From Amorphochlora amoebiformis (Eukaryota; Cercozoa; Chlorarachniophyceae): a stretch of 64,000 nt of DNA. The position numbers and the translations under genes are program-made. The stretch is from the NCBI GenBank assembly GCA_054601695.1, contig BAAHQB010000285.1, positions 168,981 through 232,980 on the forward strand, in the 5' to 3' direction. Below are positions 1 through 62,938 of the stretch, one piece after another (position 1 is the stretch's first letter; every line of letters starts with the position of its first letter). Under the pieces are notes generated by a model that saw only the letters and a list, made by a program, of their open reading frames with translations, searched no databases and was not told the origin of the DNA.

Positions 1-68
1 TATACATATATGTATGTGCTTCCAATTTCAAATGTAACATACTTCTTTTTACGCATATATATATATAC

Positions 69-130
<62 letters not shown>

Positions 131-146
131 GTATATATCTAATATA

Positions 147-192
<46 letters not shown>

Positions 193-241
193 CATGTATG
201 TATGTATATATATATATATATATATATGATATTTTATATAG

Positions 242-335
242 TGTGATGAAGATATTGCCCTCCTCCGGAAGAAGCTGAGTCGTCTGCTGGATGTATGGGA
301 TACAGTATTATAAGATAACAAGTATATATATATGT

Positions 336-385
<50 letters not shown>

Positions 386-474
386 ATGTATATTTAATGT
401 GTGTTGTATGTTTCTGGATGTATATATTCATATTACATGGTGAATGGATATTATAAAATCGCTTTACATTCTTT

Positions 475-542
<68 letters not shown>

Positions 543-634
543 TATCATATCATATAATGCATATTAATATGAATATGGTCGGGAGTTCTTATGTTAAAAT
601 ATATACACAACATTTACGGGTAATATTATATTCA

Positions 635-678
<44 letters not shown>

Positions 679-1353
679 TATATATATAATATATATATAT
701 ATATACATATATATAAATATATATATATAAACGTAATATTAGGGCTGCCTTCTAGAAATACCAAACACCCTCTGGTTGAAACGAACAGATACTCCACCAA
801 ACGGTAATTAGCATACTATACACGCGCCCAACTCTACACATGTACATACACATACACATACACATACTTAAACACAACACATAATATGTATTACATATGT
901 ATATAATATAATACACATAATATATGTATGTACATATATATATATATATATATATAAGTTGCATTTTAAACACAATATAACGTAAGAAATAATACTACAT
1001 ACTACAATAGCCCATAAGATAAAACATATTCCAGGTCCCTCCCGCGAAATCTTAACCCCCAAGACCCTCCAAGGCGGCATACTTAGTGTAATCTATATCA
1101 ATCTAGCTATACCTATAATTCCAGGCACCAAATTTGCCCAATTTACGCCCCCCAAAACCACCTAATCCCACCTTTTCTTGCAGATACGAACCAAGCTCGA
1201 GCGGACACAGAGCTACCTTAGGGCGAATTCCGACTCCAAGTTGGGGTCGGGAAAGCTGTTTTTGAAATAAAAATAGATTTATGTGATATTATATGTATAT
1301 ATATATATATATACATATATATTGAAATAAAAATAGATTTATGTGATATTATA

Positions 1354-1392
<39 letters not shown>

Positions 1393-1433
1393 TATATATA
1401 TATTAGATGGATAGAATATGATATAATACAGAA

Positions 1434-1479
<46 letters not shown>

Positions 1480-1553
1480 TTTAATATAGGTAAACAAACA
1501 TATATTATATATATATATATATATATAATATATTTATATGTGTGTATATATAT

Positions 1554-1593
<40 letters not shown>

Positions 1594-1685
1594 ATAATAC
1601 ATGCATATATACATACATATATATATATATATATACATATATATTATTATATCGAATACAATACACTTGAATATATATATATATA

Positions 1686-1741
<56 letters not shown>

Positions 1742-2548
1742 TACGTATATATGTATATAAATATAAATATTCATACATATATATATATATATATATATAA
1801 TATATATATATACATATATACGTAAAATATAAATATATATATATATATACATTTATATATATGTATATTCTTATATGTCTGTACAGGGAGGAGTTTAGGA
1901 GCAATCGTAGGCACTCAAAGGGAAAGAAGGGCAAAAAGAAGTCCAAAGAAGTAATAGTGTATATGATCGGGAAATATTTACAAATCATGTATAATATTTA
2001 ACATTATATATGCATGGATATTCAACATGAATATATATATATACATATATACACATATAAATACATACATACATATACACATATATATATATATACATAC
2101 ATACATATAAATATACATACATACATATATATATATATATATTATATATAATATACACTCTAGAACATATACATAATAAGAGTTCCGTAATCACAATAGT
2201 AAATAATGATTTTTAGTCGTAAAAGCTCATACACTTAGATTGTAAACGCTAGTAATCGTAACAGTAATAACTGTAGTAATGGCAATATTGCTGCACTTAT
2301 AGGAGAAGAGAATAGAGCGCCAGCAACGAATCGAGCGAGCCCAGCAGAAGCGTTCTGGGTATGTTTTGTATATTAAATGTGTATATTGCACATATATACA
2401 CACACACTATATATATATATATATATATATACAGAATATAAATATATATTTATATATATATATTACATATGTATATATATTATACATAATGAAAGCACAA
2501 ACAGATACAAGAGGTACATTACAAGCATGCAAATTAAGCTAATATCCT

Positions 2549-2598
<50 letters not shown>

Positions 2599-2719
2599 GC
2601 TTGGATTTAGTATGTAAAAATATACTTTTACATATTTTTCACTATTACATTTATCTGTAATATATATATATATATATACATATTATATTTCCATGTATTT
2701 AAAATACACAATATGTATA

Positions 2720-2761
<42 letters not shown>

Positions 2762-2950
2762 CTGTATCTCAATATTATTTCAGAAAAAATAAACATCATA
2801 CATATACGTATATATACATATATATATATATATCAATATATATATATATATATTTATATATATATTATATTTTGATATATACATATATATATATATATGT
2901 ATTAAATATATTATGTACACATCAATGCACATAATTTACATAAACGTATT

Positions 2951-2996
<46 letters not shown>

Positions 2997-3335
2997 CATA
3001 TTTACATGTAAACTCACAAGTTCGTGTATGCGTGTGTTTTGTGTTTTGGAATATGTAACATACCATATATGCACACATCTTAGTCGTCGCAGTATCAAAA
3101 CCTCTAAGAGCCCAAAGCCCCCCAGTGGGAAGTCGGACGTCGCAAAAAGCTCGATGCGAAGAAGAGATCTCGCCAGGTTGGAATCTCTTTTTCTCACTCA
3201 CTTTTCAATAAAGGTAGTATTTAATACATGCATGTACATGATCTTGTCCATAATATGTACATATTTACATATGCTTGTAGGTATATTATAATATATATAT
3301 ATATATGACAATAGATATATATATATATATAACTT

Positions 3336-3366
<31 letters not shown>

Positions 3367-3662
3367 TTGATAACTCTCTTCCTCGCTCTCACTTCCTATA
3401 CATACATATGTACATACATATATATATATATATATAACATACATTACCATATATATATATAGAACATTTCTTATCATATATATATATATATATATATATA
3501 ACTGTACCCCTCTCTCGCCATCTATATATCGCCTTCTGGCTGTATTATCTCTAGTGAGAGTCACAGTGTTTCTTTATTGCTCTCTGTCTCTCTCACTGTA
3601 TTTTCTAAAACACATGACCAGTTTTAACCTATGTGTGAAGATTATGTATGTTTTTATTGATT

Positions 3663-3707
<45 letters not shown>

Positions 3708-3714
3708 TTGTGTA

Positions 3715-3776
<62 letters not shown>

Positions 3777-3787
3777 ACATATATGTA

Positions 3788-3824
<37 letters not shown>

Positions 3825-3872
3825 TATATGTATACTTATGCATATTTTTGTATATTTTTGTATATCAATGTT

Positions 3873-3911
<39 letters not shown>

Positions 3912-3920
3912 ATGTGTGTT

Positions 3921-3968
<48 letters not shown>

Positions 3969-4157
3969 ACATATATTATGTTTTTATATACGTGAATAAT
4001 ATCATCTAGAGAAGAGGACGCGAAGACCCTTCTAGGAGTATTTCCCTACCTAACCAAAGCCCAGGTCTAAACATAACACAGATATAAATACATATATCTA
4101 AATATATATATATATATATATATATATAGGAATATGTATGTGATATATATATTATAA

Positions 4158-4195
<38 letters not shown>

Positions 4196-4246
4196 GTATA
4201 GAAATTTATATCTGGATATACATGTAAGTATATATGCACAAGTGCG

Positions 4247-4289
<43 letters not shown>

Positions 4290-4413
4290 CACATACATAT
4301 ACACATATACATATTTACATATGTACACATACATGCCAATATATGTACATATATGTTTACATGTAATATTATATTTATAGACCATGTATGCTTTGAAGCT
4401 CAGGGTGAGTGTG

Positions 4414-4450
<37 letters not shown>

Positions 4451-4486
4451 GTATTATATATATGATATATACATATACATACATAC

Positions 4487-4520
<34 letters not shown>

Positions 4521-5031
4521 ACATGTACATATGCACATATTTATATTTACATATATATATACATATATATATATATTATATATATATATATGTATGTATA
4601 TATATATATATATAAATAAATATATATATATATATATATCATACCTAATATATTTTGTATGATATATATATATATATATGGATATATATATCTATATATA
4701 TATGTGTGTATATATATGTATACATTTAAATTTGTAGGCCATATACGCGTTGAGGCAGAGGGGTAGTGTGCAGTCGACTACCGAGTGGCTTTTATCGAAG
4801 GCACTTATAAAATACAAACAAAATATGTAAATATATATATATATATATATGTATGTATTTATATATATTTTTATATATGTGTATTTATATACATATAAAT
4901 ATATCTATATATATATATATACATATGTATGTATATATATATATATGTATATACATATCTACATATATATATATATATATATATATAAATCTATGTAAAT
5001 ATATATATATAAGGGTTTACTTACTGCATTA

Positions 5032-5079
<48 letters not shown>

Positions 5080-5110
5080 CATATACATATATATATATAT
5101 AATATATATG

Positions 5111-5159
<49 letters not shown>

Positions 5160-5622
5160 TACACATATATACATATATATATATATATAAATATGTAAAA
5201 AACAAATCGTGCATATCTGCTAATATTAAATACATCTATTAGCAAATATTTTCACAATTTTTTTTTTTATACATATATCTTTTATACTTGCAGGATCCAG
5301 CAAGCTTAGATTGGGCGAATCATGTCAAGGACGAGACCGAGGGTAAAAATACATACATTGATATATTTATATGTACAACCTTATCTCCTCCTTTGCTCAC
5401 CCTTATATATTCATTTACACATTCGTTCGCGTGTACATGTATCCACAACATATCATATTGTGCGAATTACATATCTGGGCATATATACGTATATCTATAC
5501 AGGAACTTGGCGTATAGGGTTAGGATTAGGGTTAGGATTAGGGTTAGGATTAGGGTTAGGTTAGAGGGGGTTAGGATCAGCGTTAACACAGCTACGAGCA
5601 AGGGGATAGTTTCGATATCATA

Positions 5623-5656
<34 letters not shown>

Positions 5657-5965
5657 GTGTATATATATATATATTATGCATATATACAATATCTTAGACA
5701 CAAACCTATCAGCAAACGATTCTCGGAGATCACATACATCTGCACCCACACAGATCCAGAAACAAGAGACTCAAGAAACCGTGGTCGCCAAAGTTGTTGG
5801 GTAAGGCTGTATATTGGTGTGTGTGTGTGTGTGTATATATCCTCCTAACACGTGGTCGCCAAAGTTGTTGGGTAAGGCTGTATATTTGGTGTGTGTGTGT
5901 GTGTTTATCAATATCCTCCTAACACCGACCTACGAGCGAAGTTAATGTTAGAAAGTGTGCATATA

Positions 5966-6034
<69 letters not shown>

Positions 6035-6052
6035 GTGTGTGTATAATGCATT

Positions 6053-6117
<65 letters not shown>

Positions 6118-6160
6118 TATATATATATCTTATACAACATATATGCTCGCTATATCTATA

Positions 6161-6193
<33 letters not shown>

Positions 6194-6619
6194 ATATATA
6201 CACATATATATATATATACATATACATAAATATATATATATATTGTCAACGCGTATCAATGCCTTGGGGGCAGCGGAAGACTGCAAGCCACCCTGATGTA
6301 CTTCATTGCACCATTCGGAAAGAGATAACTTAGTCGTGGGGGTACCCACTTGCGCAGCACAAGAGTTGCGGCGTACACGTGTCGCTACTAACTGACATTA
6401 ACCGGTACTACCGGGCACTTCCGGGGATTCACTAAAACACGATCTCCAGCGATCTCCAGTGGGTCTCCATGGATCTCGGGCTATTCTACACGATTCCTGG
6501 CGTTGTGCCAACAATATATATATATTATATTCTTATGTATGCGTCTATATCTTCATGTGCATGTATACATACCCTCTTTCAGTCGATCTTTCTCTCTTTT
6601 TTTCTCTTCTCTCTCTCTG

Positions 6620-6682
<63 letters not shown>

Positions 6683-6734
6683 CCCTCTTTCAGTGGATCT
6701 TTCTCTCTCTTTTTTTCTCTTCTCTCTCTCTGTC

Positions 6735-6788
<54 letters not shown>

Positions 6789-6905
6789 TATATATATATA
6801 AATATATATATATATATTATATATTCTTATGTATGCGTCTATATCTTCATGTGCATGTATACATACCCTCTTTCAGTCGATCTTTCTCTCTTCTCTCTCT
6901 CTCTC

Positions 6906-6938
<33 letters not shown>

Positions 6939-6981
6939 CCCACATCTCTTTCAGTGGATCTTTTTCTCTCTTGTTTTCTCT

Positions 6982-7019
<38 letters not shown>

Positions 7020-7209
7020 TTCCCTCACATCTCGCCACCTCTCACCTGATTCCATTTATTTCATCCCCACCTCTCTATCTTTAATCTCCTCTCCTTTCAT
7101 GCCACACACAGACCATCAATGTATTGACCTAATGCATATTATGTAATATAGTATACTATGTATATAATACATGTATTACATAATTTTCTTTTAGCTATAT
7201 TTGTATGCA

Positions 7210-7266
<57 letters not shown>

Positions 7267-7563
7267 ATATATATATATAGTAGGTCAAATAAATCGTACT
7301 TCGAATCATTCTTACATGCTTCACATTCCTCAGGGCGGACTTTCATTGGGTATATCTTGTGGCCATATTGGACAATAACAAGCAAGCTTATCCTCCCAAT
7401 GGAGGTCAGGAACGTGTTACTTCGCTTTCAACTGTCTCCCCTTAACTCTTGGAGAAATTTCTAGATCCTTCTCTCTGCTCTACAGCTCTGTTCATTTTCC
7501 CATCTCTTCAGCTTTTCTTTATCTATCTTTGATATATACTAATATATACACATACATACACAC

Positions 7564-7603
<40 letters not shown>

Positions 7604-7680
7604 GTGTGTGTACATAATTATTATTTTATTACATATGCATTTGGGTATATATTTTTATATTTAAAGTATGCATGTATACA

Positions 7681-7713
<33 letters not shown>

Positions 7714-7816
7714 GGTTGCATTTACTAAGTGTGTGTGTGATGTGATAAATGTTGTGATATTCAACACTTATAGTAATTTGAATGATCCTAAAATTCGTAT
7801 ATACACACATATATAC

Positions 7817-7848
<32 letters not shown>

Positions 7849-8026
7849 ATTATAGGTATATACATATATATATATATGTTAAAATGTACAATAGATGATA
7901 TATTTTGTATTTATATTTATATATATATATATATATATTGTTGTATATATTAATATGTATCAATGTATAATATTATAGATAAATATGTATCATACATAAA
8001 TAATATATATATATATATGTGTGTAC

Positions 8027-8072
<46 letters not shown>

Positions 8073-8328
8073 ATATATATATTATAATATAATATACATC
8101 TACATGCATATAATATATATATATATATGTATATATATTATACATAATTAGTATCTAGCATACATTTATAAATTGGCATGTATGTTGTGATTTGTATCAC
8201 TCAGGCGATTTGGGATATCTACCAATGGAAGCAGTGTTTACTTCTAATCCCAAGACCAAGGAAGTAACTCGCTCTATAATACATACATGTATATATATAT
8301 ATATATATTATATATGTAATATATACAC

Positions 8329-8411
<83 letters not shown>

Positions 8412-8492
8412 CATATGTATATATCTATATATTTATTTGTATATATGTATACATGTACTTATATGTTGATAGTGTACGTGCACATGATGTAA

Positions 8493-8530
<38 letters not shown>

Positions 8531-8539
8531 TATGTATAC

Positions 8540-8571
<32 letters not shown>

Positions 8572-8630
8572 AGTATATCTATATATACATACATATATAT
8601 ATATATATATATACATATAATACATAGTGT

Positions 8631-8678
<48 letters not shown>

Positions 8679-8787
8679 ATGTATATAAGTTTTGTAATAT
8701 ATATACGTATCGTATTTACATAAATATATATATATAATATATATATATATATATAGATTGTATAATATATATATTTATATATATATG

Positions 8788-8820
<33 letters not shown>

Positions 8821-8857
8821 TATGGATTGGTCGTGTTTAGATACATGTTTATATATG

Positions 8858-8889
<32 letters not shown>

Positions 8890-9112
8890 CATATATTTAT
8901 AATATATATATATATATACATACCTGTATAAATATATATATATATGCATATTATGTATGTATATATATATATACATATACATGTATAGGTAGAATTATAT
9001 ATATATATATGTGTGTGTGTGTGTGCATGTATGTGTGTGTATTAGTATATACTATACAGAAAAAACTCTAAAGTCAGTATACATACAAGTACATATACAT
9101 GTATATGTAGAA

Positions 9113-9161
<49 letters not shown>

Positions 9162-9335
9162 GAACATATATATATATATATTCCCAATACATATATACAT
9201 AGCAAACTGCACTTCATAGATACATACTTAAGCGTTTATCACATGTATTTGCTAACTAAGGTGACTTCTTTGTTCGCCTCCAAAGAGACCTACGCACGCG
9301 TGAAGGCAGAATTCGAACTTCCCGGGATCCGATGA
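242..9335 (+). CDS. Unrecognised basic coiled-coil protein with UBA-like segment (5' partial, spliced)
   Basis: Exons read at 242-304, 1184-1239, 1887-1950, 2303-2358, 3084-3176, 4010-4064, 4738-4826, 5294-5342, about 5760-5800, 7334-7404, 8205-8263 and 9288-9335 (TGA). Exons 1-6 join in consistent phase, as do the last four. The junctions on either side of 5294-5342 are unresolved. The first exon opens with an acceptor, so the gene begins left of the window. The product starts as a helical segment ([20 protein letters not shown]), runs into a Lys/Arg-rich stretch ([20 protein letters not shown]) and a Ser/Pro/Lys linker, then [12 protein letters not shown] followed by [19 protein letters not shown]. 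That last pair resembles the helices of a UBA ubiquitin-binding domain (AL...g.v..a.eWLl). The C-terminal part ([20 protein letters not shown], ending ELPGIR) matches nothing I recognise. It could be two genes if the unresolved junctions hide an end. The gene lies tail-to-tail with the PIH gene. Confidence 0.68.
1261..1354. repeat. 60-bp tandem duplication just after an exon
   Basis: The stretch ttgaaataaaaatagattta and its continuation occurs at about 1261-1294 and again at 1321-1354, separated by a TA tract. It lies in the intron directly downstream of the exon ending at 1239. It is one of many short local duplications of exon-adjacent sequence in this window. Confidence 0.85.
4381..4416 (+). 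repeat. Truncated duplicate of the UBA-like exon start
   Basis: An acceptor (tttatag) followed by a reading TMYALKLR mirrors the real exon at 4738, which begins tttgtag then AIYALRQR. Similarity runs through the shared AGTGTGC and stops at 4416, where a TA tract takes over. As a 24-nt cassette (4381-4404, donor gtgagt) it is phase 0 at both ends, so it could be spliced in as an 8-residue insertion or as an alternative exon. Confidence 0.75.
5517..5575 (+). repeat. Short interstitial telomere-type repeat
   Basis: About eight units of TTAGGG and the variant TTAGGA alternate here within an intron of the first gene. The GGGTTAGG/GGATTAGG alternation differs from the cleaner array near 54.2 kb. 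Confidence 0.9.
5781..5923 (+). repeat. 71-bp tandem duplication of an exon end plus donor site
   Basis: The sequence GTGGTCGCCAAAGTTGTTGG, with its donor gtaaggctgt, a GT run and cctcctaaca, occurs at 5781-5851 and again at 5852-5923. The first copy carries the in-phase exon end (coding VVAKVVG). The second is a pseudo-donor copy in the intron. Confidence 0.92.
6531..7010 (+). repeat. Dispersed direct repeats with CT-rich 'tttcag' blocks
   Basis: A block (cttatgtatgcgtctatatc, then a CT-rich run) appears at about 6531-6620 and 6824-6905. The shorter core ccctctttcag(t)ggatctttctctc appears four times, near 6571, 6682, 6866 and 6945, separated by TA tracts. It lies in the intron 5801-7333. 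Each core contains a polypyrimidine tract and an AG, so each looks like a 3' splice site. Confidence 0.85.
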
Positions 9336-10091
9336 TCGGCAAGTGGTTGCCATATTCTCTAGATTCTCTAGATTCTAGGTATTGAATCATTTGAGCATTC
9401 GAAGTTATTGGTCGTGCTGATAGAATTTCATCATAAAACAGCTACTACTTCTAGTACTTACCCCTGTGATTGATATTCTTATATATATATGTATACATAT
9501 ATATATATATATATATATATAATAGATATATATATATAGATATATATATATATATGTATGTGTACATACACTAGATATATATATTTATATAATACCTACA
9601 TAGGTTAATGTTTTTGTGGTACTAGTCGCGTGATATTCTAGTATTGTACACATACTAGATAAACGCTAGAAAATATTGCAATACGTAGTATTTTAGATAT
9701 AATTTATTGAAACAAACCCGATGAGCGTTTAGCAATTCAACGGTTTCATGTACCTAGGTAACAAAGTCTAGACCAAAATATTAGTAGTAACTGTTCTATA
9801 TATTACATACACACATATATATATATATAACATATATATATATATATTATATATATATATATATATATATTTTATATATACACATATATATATATATGCT
9901 AGATATGTATACAGTAATAAGATTATACTATAGTGACCGTACTATTGATGCAAATGTACACAGTGAATTGATAAATCTACTCAATGTTAATTTGCGTATG
10001 ACCAGTCTGAAAATGTCTATGATCTAGGAAACTTAGTCTAGAGTTTGTAGATAACGCCGCAGTCACGACAAAATGAATACATTTCTACACA
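9336..10091. other. Convergent intergenic region
   Basis: This lies between the TGA of the first gene (+) and the TGA of the PIH gene (-). It is mixed-composition DNA with several TA tracts (about 9480-9560, 9800-9900). I see no ORF, RNA gene or clear AATAAA signal. Confidence 0.7.
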
Positions 10092-20581
<10,490 letters not shown>

Positions 20582-20609
20582 TCTTCCGCTGTAGCCGAAT
20601 TAATAATAT
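20582..20609. promoter_or_regulatory. Very short divergent region between PIH and bZIP start codons
   Basis: The PIH start codon is at 20581 on the minus strand. The first candidate bZIP ATGs are at 20610 and 20615 on the plus strand. If these starts are right, only about 28 bp separate two divergent coding regions, and each promoter would overlap the other gene. An upstream bZIP 5' exon would change this. Confidence 0.45.
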
Positions 20610-22705
<2,096 letters not shown>

Positions 22706-23888
22706 TTCGTGAAACGCAGTCAACCGGTGTATATATCTGATGGCAAATCGTCACGCGTCGGACCGTTGTACATAATTATTAGCATCGATAAGTCTGATGT
22801 TTACATGCATAAGATTTCAGTAATATCTAGATATGACTCAGTATATTATTTAGTATTATCTATAAAATGTAGACACAGGCATCTTAGCTTATGATCGGAA
22901 GTCCATGAGCACCCCACGTGACCTTCGGACTATGTCTAGTAGGTCTAGAGGTGCTTGTTCCCGAACTATGTATCTGTGTATGAGGTTCCTCTGGATCCTT
23001 AGCTGAACGTGGGGCCTCGATCTAGTAATCCTAGTGAAAGGTATTACTAGATTAGGGGGAAAAGTGAGTTGGAGATGCGAGTCATACTGTCATACGACTC
23101 TTATAAACTCGATCTACCGATAATCTAAGTACAATTATAACGCCCAATGACTACTTTGTCAGCGCAGCGCAACCAGGGCCTGAGTTACCAGGCTTATGGG
23201 CCAAATCGGCTCACGGCAATACTATAAATTTAGAAGTAAAATTATGTCAGGCCGATGTATACACCTATAGATTTCAGTAGAAATTGTAAGGTTTGGCTTG
23301 AGCTTCATCAATGATACGGCTATTTAGTAGTATTTATGACTGATTTATAGCTATTCACTAGTGTTGTTTTACTGCTTTTGAATGAAGGCAAGTCATCACA
23401 ATAGCACTGTAGGTTAAGTCATTGCGCTGTCAATGCATAGATGTGTATATGTCAGTGTTTGGCGTTACGTGTTGTCATCCGAGATAGTTTTTATTGCAAA
23501 CTGTATGCCTTGCAGCAATAAAGATCCCAAATCGCGTGCACAGCTTGAAGCACTCTCCACCCAAAAAAGTCCATATGAGTCTTGTGAATTGAGGATTCAT
23601 CAGTCTTCTCTGTCGCGTTTGTTCGGGGGGTAAGAGCAGTCTCCCAACCATCACAAGCCAGCTTATTAACCCCTTGAATGTCACCTATCGTGACATAGAT
23701 AACAAACTCAGAGTGCCTTATAGGATTAGGTATTTTCACCCAGAAAATTGGCGATGATCTTTAACGTTATTGATACGGTTTCAAAAAAATAATGTCGTAT
23801 TTTAGTTAATTTCACATTGCTAAGCGCAACAGAAAACGACCCCGTGTCCATAAGCCACAGAACGGGGTCCCCAAGCACGAACGGCGCC
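22706..23888. other. Intergenic region between bZIP and the PH/G-alpha gene
   Basis: This is mixed-composition DNA nearly free of TA tracts, unlike most noncoding DNA here. It should hold the bZIP 3'UTR and the promoter and 5'UTR of the next gene. Reading frames up to 82 codons occur on both strands without recognisable domains. I see no RNA gene. Confidence 0.6.
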
Positions 23889-42449
<18,561 letters not shown>

Positions 42450-42672
42450 GGCTTGAAAAGGGTATCAATTCATGAGATATCTGCATATCCTTAAGCTGAT
42501 ATGACTTATCCGATAAGATATTGAATACCAATTTGTGTGGGATCCCCGGGGATTCATCAAACCCCGGGAATCTCGTTAGGTCTCGTCTTTGCGTTATGTC
42601 TCTTGTCGGGTTGCCACGGTGGCGCGTCGTCTAGGTCGTGCAAGTTTTAGAGCGAGGACAGGTGTACAGAGG
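42450..42672. promoter_or_regulatory. Divergent promoter region of QNG1 and the CCDC177-like gene
   Basis: These 223 bp separate the two start codons (42449 on -, 42673 on +). The region has no TA tract and balanced composition. It contains ggggatcc, then ccccggggattc, then accccggg (about 42540-42568), a partly palindromic CCCCGGGG-type cluster. No TATA box is convincing. Confidence 0.55.
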
Positions 42673-48152
<5,480 letters not shown>

Positions 48153-48230
48153 AAAATGTAAGTTAGACGATCAGTCGGATCACAGCTAGATCGCATTATA
48201 TCATCTAGTATATATAGAGTATATATTGAC

Positions 48231-48271
<41 letters not shown>

Positions 48272-49495
48272 AGTTGGCACTAGAGCATATCATGATCCGA
48301 TAATCTATAGGTAATATGTCGAATATCTATATCTCCAGAATATGTCAGTAATTACAAATATATCTCTAGTATCCAGATATATCAATCATCTTTATCATCT
48401 AGCCTAGGTATATTAGTATATGTATTAGATAATTAGTAAGTAGTAGTAACGACACCTAGAACTAGTAGAATATGATATCAAAGTCTAATTAAGACCTTAT
48501 ACCACCGAAAGCTTACTCAGTCTACGTGACCATGACGTTCAGTATAACACAGATAACACACAGTACGTATACGTACGTACTATAGACTTGAATTATACGT
48601 ACGTGTTTGAAGAGTTACAAGTTAAACTCAGATGATACGGTCACGTATGTGGACTAGATGCGTAACGAGATGTACATACAACAACTAGTATGCGTATGTA
48701 AACGGTACGTATACGTACCATATGTACATATAGACGTACATGAATGTAGTTTACACGTACGTATTTGAAGCATGTATATTCAGTTACGTGAGTTGCATGT
48801 TAAACGATACGTAAACGTACTGATACTAGTACGTAAAATACTAGAGACTAGTACGTAAACTGTACGTATGCCTAGATACCTAGTATACGTATCATATGAT
48901 AGACGTACTTAAACCCAGTTAATACGTTGCGTGTTTGAGTACGAATTTAACCACTGAAGACACATACTGTCCGCGCTATACACACCTAGATGCCATGCAC
49001 CATGAGCGTGAACCAGATAAGATACCAACGTAAACCAAGTACCTACGCGCATACGTACCTACGAACGTATACACTGACTGATACAATATGCGTACATACA
49101 TACGTATAACTAGGTTGGGGAACCAAATAGTATATACTCTACAGCGAACTTATAACTACATAAGATACTGGCCAACGATATGATAGCTAGACTATATACT
49201 AGTTTCTAATCTATCACAGGTCAGGCATGATATACTAGATTTTGGCGTCAGCAGTACAGTTCAAGTTGCTGCATCTACGTATCATCTTAGTTATTTTAGC
49301 GCCATCCGAGTCCAGACAGAAACATCTGCCGGACAGCTAGATCGATCTATATTAGACGCATCTCTAGATGCATGATCGGATGAGTTCCAAATTCTAGTAA
49401 GTAAATAGTAAAATTAACGGTAATAAATACAGGCTTCAAGTGCACGTCATCAATTTTAATATTTTTTTTTTTTTTAAAAATTGTATTAAATAGAG
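48153..49495. other. Convergent intergenic region rich in ACGT/CTAG palindromes
   Basis: The CCDC stop (48152, +) and hydrolase stop (49496, -) flank this block. Apart from about 48230-48270 it lacks TA tracts. It is dense in tacgtacgta-type strings (about 48540-48900, 49040-49110) and in CTAG (48160-48440, 49180-49380). No ORF or RNA gene was recognised. Confidence 0.7.
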
Positions 49496-62488
<12,993 letters not shown>

Positions 62489-62938
62489 CAGGCTGCGTAG
62501 CTCGCAGGGTGGCAGCGGGTGGCGGGAGTCGGGGCAGCGAGGCGGGCAGGCGACGTGCGCAGAAGGCAGATTTTTTTTATTTACCCTGGAAAGGTATTGG
62601 ATTCGGATATGTGGATATGTGTTTTTAAATATTTAGAAATTCGGCCGAATATTATAAATGATTTATTGATTTCCCCGACAACAAAACCGAGCCGACGTCA
62701 CAGGTCAGATACTACGCAACCTCCACGCAGGCAGTTCTCTGGGTTAGAACACACATATCCTTTCACCTCCCAGCTGCCTATCCTGACCCGACCTGTTTTC
62801 GCCAATTGCATCTTGTAACGTTCATCAGCATGCGCGATCCACCGTGTGGTCTTTTTGTCTCGTTTTTTTCGCGTCTGGGGCTCGCAGTTGAAACGCACTC
62901 GGCGTGTCTGACCACACCTTTGTCGTCTTGCAGAAAAC
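62489..62938. promoter_or_regulatory. Divergent promoter region of the hydrolase and ADP/ATP carrier
   Basis: These 450 bp separate the two start codons. The hydrolase side is GC-rich (about 62490-62560). A CCAAT box lies at 62802-62806 on the plus strand. A pyrimidine run ending ttgtcgtcttgcag just before AAAACATGG looks like a 3' splice site at 62934, so the carrier may have a 5'UTR intron starting further upstream. Confidence 0.6.
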
